DNA from: Celeribacter baekdonensis
GTDB lineage: Bacteria; Pseudomonadota; Alphaproteobacteria; Rhodobacterales; Rhodobacteraceae
Direction: 5' to 3'
DNA length: 64,000 nucleotides
NCBI RefSeq assembly: GCF_900102315.1
Contig: NZ_FNBL01000017.1
Location: 32,164 to 96,163 of the forward strand
Part shown: positions 61,438 to 64,000 of the stretch, one piece after another
Numbering within the stretch: the stretch's first letter is position 1
How the letters are laid out: every line of letters starts with the position of its first letter
The notes under the pieces: model-generated
Database searches by the model: none
Seen by the model: the letters and a program-made list of their open reading frames with translations, nothing else
Told to the model about the DNA's origin: nothing
Made by a program: the position numbers and the translations under genes

Positions 61438-63420
61438 TCAGGCCGCTTGCGCGACCTCGCTGTCAGGCTCGGGATTTTCCGCAGTGGGCTCCGCCTCATC
61501 AAAGGCGACACCGGCGGTCTGCATCATCGGCGGGCACCAGGCGGCGACGGCAGCGCGCTGCGCGTCCGTCAGTGTGGCGAAGGGTTCAGCAAAGAGCTTG
61601 TCGCAGAAAGCGACGATCTCCTTCTTGCTCGACGAGGCCAGCGTCACCGCCTCCTGGGCCAATCCCAGATCCTCGCCGAGGATCTTCAGGAGCCAAGCCT
61701 TCTTGAAGCGGTTGAAGAGCGCCGCATTCGGCGTCCAGTGGGCGCGGATGTCGGGCATGATCTCGATCTCGAACGCATGCATCAGGCTGTCGCGCTGGCG
61801 GTCCCGCGCGAAGCAGGACTGCGTGGTGCTGGCCGTGGCATAGGCCACGAGCTTGGCCTTCTCGCCGGCCTCCAGCGCGCGAAACGCCGCGAACTGATCG
61901 GCGGGCGCGCGGGTGTCATCGAGCCAGGAGAGATCAAGCGCATCATGCGCCGCCGCCACCTGCTCGAGCGAGGTCTCGTCGATCTCGTCCATCTTGGCAT
62001 GGCTGCGGTATTCCTTGCGGGCATCGATCTTGATCGCCTGCGTGACACTCATGCCGCTGGCCAGAACGTCACTGACCAGCTTGAAGAGCGTCAGATCGAG
62101 AGTGGCCTCCGGATGCAGCGCCATCGCGGCGCCAAGGGCCATGGCCCGCTCGGTCTTGAGGTCCTCAGCCAGCGAGGCCGGGTAGGTGATTTCGCCGGCG
62201 TCCGGGGCCTCCTCCCCCATCGGGTTGGCCGAGGAACCGCGCGCGCCTTCCTCTTTGACGGTGTCTTCCGGGCGGACGAGGCCAACATGGAGGGTCACCT
62301 GCCCGCCCGACCAGGACGCGATCACCCCAGACCGCGCGAGGTCCTCGGCGCTGTAGGCCTCCTGCAGGTCGCGGGCTTCCTCTTCCAGAGCGTCCACGCG
62401 CTCGTAAAGGGCATTGTAGGCACCGTCCTCGAGCCCCTCATCCTCCATCTCAAGCTGCAATTTCTCAAGCTCGGCGGTGATTTCATCCACGCGCTTTTGC
62501 GCAGCCTCATCAGGCTCGATCGGGCCGGGATAAACGCGGCCGTAGTCGGCCATGGTCGCGTAATCATAGCGGACCATCGCATCGGCCCAGGCAAAGCCCA
62601 GCTTTATGCGGGCCTCTTCGGCGGCGGCACCGAGCTTCTCGAGCAGGATGGTTTCGACCAGCGCTGCATCCTCCAGCACGGAATGCTCTTCCAGAAGGTC
62701 AGCCGCGACGGCGCCGCCGCGGGCCTCATAGTCCTCGCGCACGAAGGCCCCGATATCGTCGCTGACCTGGACGCCGCGGGACTTGAGCGCCTGGCGGACT
62801 GTATAGGCCTGCAGGTAGCTATCTTCCTTGGTGAGCGCCTCGAAGACCTCGCGCTGCACCTCCTGGCTCGGATGCTCCGCAAAGGCCTTCATCGTGTCGA
62901 GCGTGATGGTCTTAGCCCGGGCCGCAGCGCGGATCTCGGGGTGGATCAGACCGTAGCGCAACCGGCCTTTCACGGCCGCCACCGTGGTGCCGAAGGTCTT
63001 GGCGATCGTCTCGGGCGTCTGGCCGTCGACTTCCATCATCCGGGCGAAAGCCTCGAACTCGTCGATGGCGTTCATCGGCGCCTGGGTGATGTTCTCGGCG
63101 AGCGACAGGGCAGTGGTGACGTCGCAGTCGTCAGGGACAAGCCGACAGTCGACCTTGGTTTTCGCGGTGAACCCTTTGGCGGCCTTGTCCGCGACTAGTT
63201 CCTTCAGCGCGGCATGACGTCGGCCACCGGCGAGGACAGCATATTTGCCGTCAAGCTGCTGGACCAGGAGCGGCTGGAGCAGGCCCAGCACAGCGATGCT
63301 GGCCTTCAGATGGGCGATGTTCTCGGGGTCATAAGTTTCCGGCGCGTTGCTGCGCACATTGGCGGGGTGGGCGACAAGATCGCCGATGGCGACGGTGAGA
63401 GGGGCAAAGCTTGTGGTCAT
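61438..63420 (-). CDS. Large ParB/RepB/Spo0J-family protein
   Basis: 660 residues, about twice a chromosomal ParB. The N-terminal ParB/sulfiredoxin-like nuclease-type domain has AHLKASIAVLGLLQPLLV and YAVLAGGRRHAAL. The HTH follows (ETIAKTFGTTVAAVKGRL). A long acidic C-terminus with coiled-coil content (ITAELEKLQLEMEDEGLED) completes it. No ParA is encoded nearby, so it may act as a CTP-dependent DNA-binding regulator, not a partition protein. ATG 63420 precedes the conserved domain. Confidence 0.88.
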   Translation of the reverse strand: MTTSFAPLTVAIGDLVAHPANVRSNAPETYDPENIAHLKASIAVLGLLQPLLVQQLDGKYAVLAGGRRHAALKELVADKAAKGFTAKTKVDCRLVPDDCDVTTALSLAENITQAPMNAIDEFEAFARMMEVDGQTPETIAKTFGTTVAAVKGRLRYGLIHPEIRAAARAKTITLDTMKAFAEHPSQEVQREVFEALTKEDSYLQAYTVRQALKSRGVQVSDDIGAFVREDYEARGGAVAADLLEEHSVLEDAALVETILLEKLGAAAEEARIKLGFAWADAMVRYDYATMADYGRVYPGPIEPDEAAQKRVDEITAELEKLQLEMEDEGLEDGAYNALYERVDALEEEARDLQEAYSAEDLARSGVIASWSGGQVTLHVGLVRPEDTVKEEGARGSSANPMGEEAPDAGEITYPASLAEDLKTERAMALGAAMALHPEATLDLTLFKLVSDVLASGMSVTQAIKIDARKEYRSHAKMDEIDETSLEQVAAAHDALDLSWLDDTRAPADQFAAFRALEAGEKAKLVAYATASTTQSCFARDRQRDSLMHAFEIEIMPDIRAHWTPNAALFNRFKKAWLLKILGEDLGLAQEAVTLASSSKKEIVAFCDKLFAEPFATLTDAQRAAVAAWCPPMMQTAGVAFDEAEPTAENPEPDSEVAQAA

Positions 63421-63503
63421 GGGATATCCTTCCAGGTGGGTGAGGTGTGGCCCGCGCGCGCGCGGGCGTGACCAATCCCCGGCTTCAGGGATCACCACGA
63501 CAA

Positions 63504-63539
63504 AAGGCCCACTCTCCCTTTGAGGGGACAGTGGGCCTT
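63504..63539 (-). terminator. Terminator of the truncated gene upstream of parB
   Basis: AAGGCCCACT and AGTGGGCCTT pair perfectly, with four more inner pairs after one mismatch, followed on the - strand by TTTTGTCG. It would insulate parB from the upstream transcript. Confidence 0.75.
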
Positions 63540-63575
63540 CATCGCCTGGGGTGTCAGGAGGGGGTGTCCCCTGCC

Positions 63576-63704
63576 CTACCAGTCGCGCGCCAGCATGATG
63601 GTCAGCACGCGCATGGTGGTAGCGGGATTTTCCGGGGTCTCAGCCCCGTAGCGGAAATCCGAATCTGCCTCATAGAAGTTTCCATGCAGGAGGTCGCGCT
63701 TAGC
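63576..63704 (-). pseudogene. 3' fragment of a backbone gene cut by the IS110-type element
   Basis: The last 36-40 codons (HGNFYEADSDFRYGAETP, then MRVLTIMLARDW and TAG) look coding and end before a good terminator. The 5' part is replaced by IS sequence near 63700. Original function unknown. Confidence 0.5.
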
Positions 63705-64000
63705 GGATAGGTTTGGCGCACAATCAAAAGAGAGGAGATTTCCAAGATGATGACACCATCTATTGCGGCGACCTGCTTTGTCGCCATTGATCTGAGCAAA
63801 TCGAAATGGCTGGTTGCGCTTGATGCGCCGCATTTGGCCAAGATCAAGTCTGTGCGTTTGGACGGGTTTGACACGCCGGGACTGATCGATCTGGTTCGAG
63901 CGACCGTCGCGGCGGCGACGGAGCTTTGCGGAGCGGATCAACGACCTGTCGTTTGCTTTGAGACCGGGTACGACGGTTTCTGGCTTCAGCGGCTTTTGTC
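63705..64000 (+). mobile_element. IS110-family insertion sequence, left part
   Basis: Left boundary estimated near 63705 from the end of the disrupted gene. IS110 elements lack obvious terminal repeats, so the exact edge cannot be set. The element runs off the window. Confidence 0.55.
63747..64000 (+). CDS. IS110-family transposase, N-terminal part
   Basis: 84 residues visible. FVAIDLSKSKWLVAL carries the first Asp of the DEDD (RuvC-like) catalytic domain, and VVCFETGYDGFWLQRLL gives the conserved Glu region, both typical of IS110. AGAGGAG lies upstream of ATG 63747. The C-terminal transposase_20 domain would lie outside the window. Confidence 0.88.
   Translation, partial: MMTPSIAATCFVAIDLSKSKWLVALDAPHLAKIKSVRLDGFDTPGLIDLVRATVAAATELCGADQRPVVCFETGYDGFWLQRLL

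Noticed and set aside
60994..63198. 734-codon + strand frame antisense to parB
   Set aside because: Gly/Arg/Asp-rich shadow of a high-GC gene; parB has clear domains.

Overview
The window reads as a Rhodobacterales (Roseobacter-group) alphaproteobacterium. The evidence is the high GC with alphaproteobacterial codon use, the family content, and a virB/virD-type conjugation set accompanied by small DUF genes typical of alphaproteobacterial plasmids and integrative elements. No rRNA, tRNA or CRISPR array was recognised.

Region 1 (1-8850, + strand) looks chromosomal. It is a tightly coupled catabolic operon: an SDR dehydrogenase (cut by the window edge), an alpha-methylacyl-CoA racemase-like class III CoA-transferase, a complete LivHMGF/LivJ-type ABC importer, an acyl-CoA synthetase and a TetR regulator. 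Together they would import a (probably branched) carboxylic acid, activate it to its CoA ester and begin oxidising it.

Region 2 (9165-18477, - strand) is one long operon in which almost every junction overlaps (usually ATGA). In transcription order it encodes an RHH antitoxin, a PIN toxin, an MmeI-like DNA methyltransferase, an Abi_C protein, a 49-codon ORF resembling a helicase N-terminus, an AlbA_2/GHKL-type ATPase, a 62-codon ORF with repeated DNA, a Res-type DEXH helicase and a T5orf172/GIY-YIG nuclease. It looks like a composite anti-phage or restriction system and is the strongest candidate for something undescribed.

Region 3 (18680-33761) is a conjugative type IV secretion locus in the order virB1-B2-B3-B4-B7-(second transglycosylase)-B5-B8-B9-B10-B11-x-x-B6. 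A small control locus with an XRE repressor precedes it, and a winged-helix/nucleotidyltransferase gene ends it.

Region 4 (33762-39300) is cargo: a possible methyltransferase fragment, a small Gly-rich membrane protein, an EamA exporter, and a coupled pair made of a one-TM protein and a TPR-PIN protein that share an NTV(N/D)Q-type motif.

Region 5 (39563-46709) is the DNA-processing module on the - strand: VirD4 coupling protein, VirD2-like relaxase and a MobC/VirD1-like accessory protein, with a candidate oriT region upstream. It also holds a 68-aa gene with a degenerate inverted copy, and a DUF2493 (SLOG-like) protein.

Region 6 (47441-51056) is an IetA/IetS pair (AAA ATPase plus subtilase), a plasmid-stability and anti-phage module.

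Region 7 (51288-64000) holds element housekeeping genes: rhomboid, tandem DUF736, DUF6915- and DUF6878-like, a 1420-aa methylase/Strawberry-notch helicase, DUF6927- and DUF3085-like, and a large ParB. An Abi_2/HEPN gene sits among them. An IS110-family transposase truncates a further gene at the right edge.

A 20-bp AT-rich near-palindrome (consensus TACGATAATATATTATCGTA) recurs upstream of four separate element transcription units. This suggests one regulator coordinates the conjugation genes.
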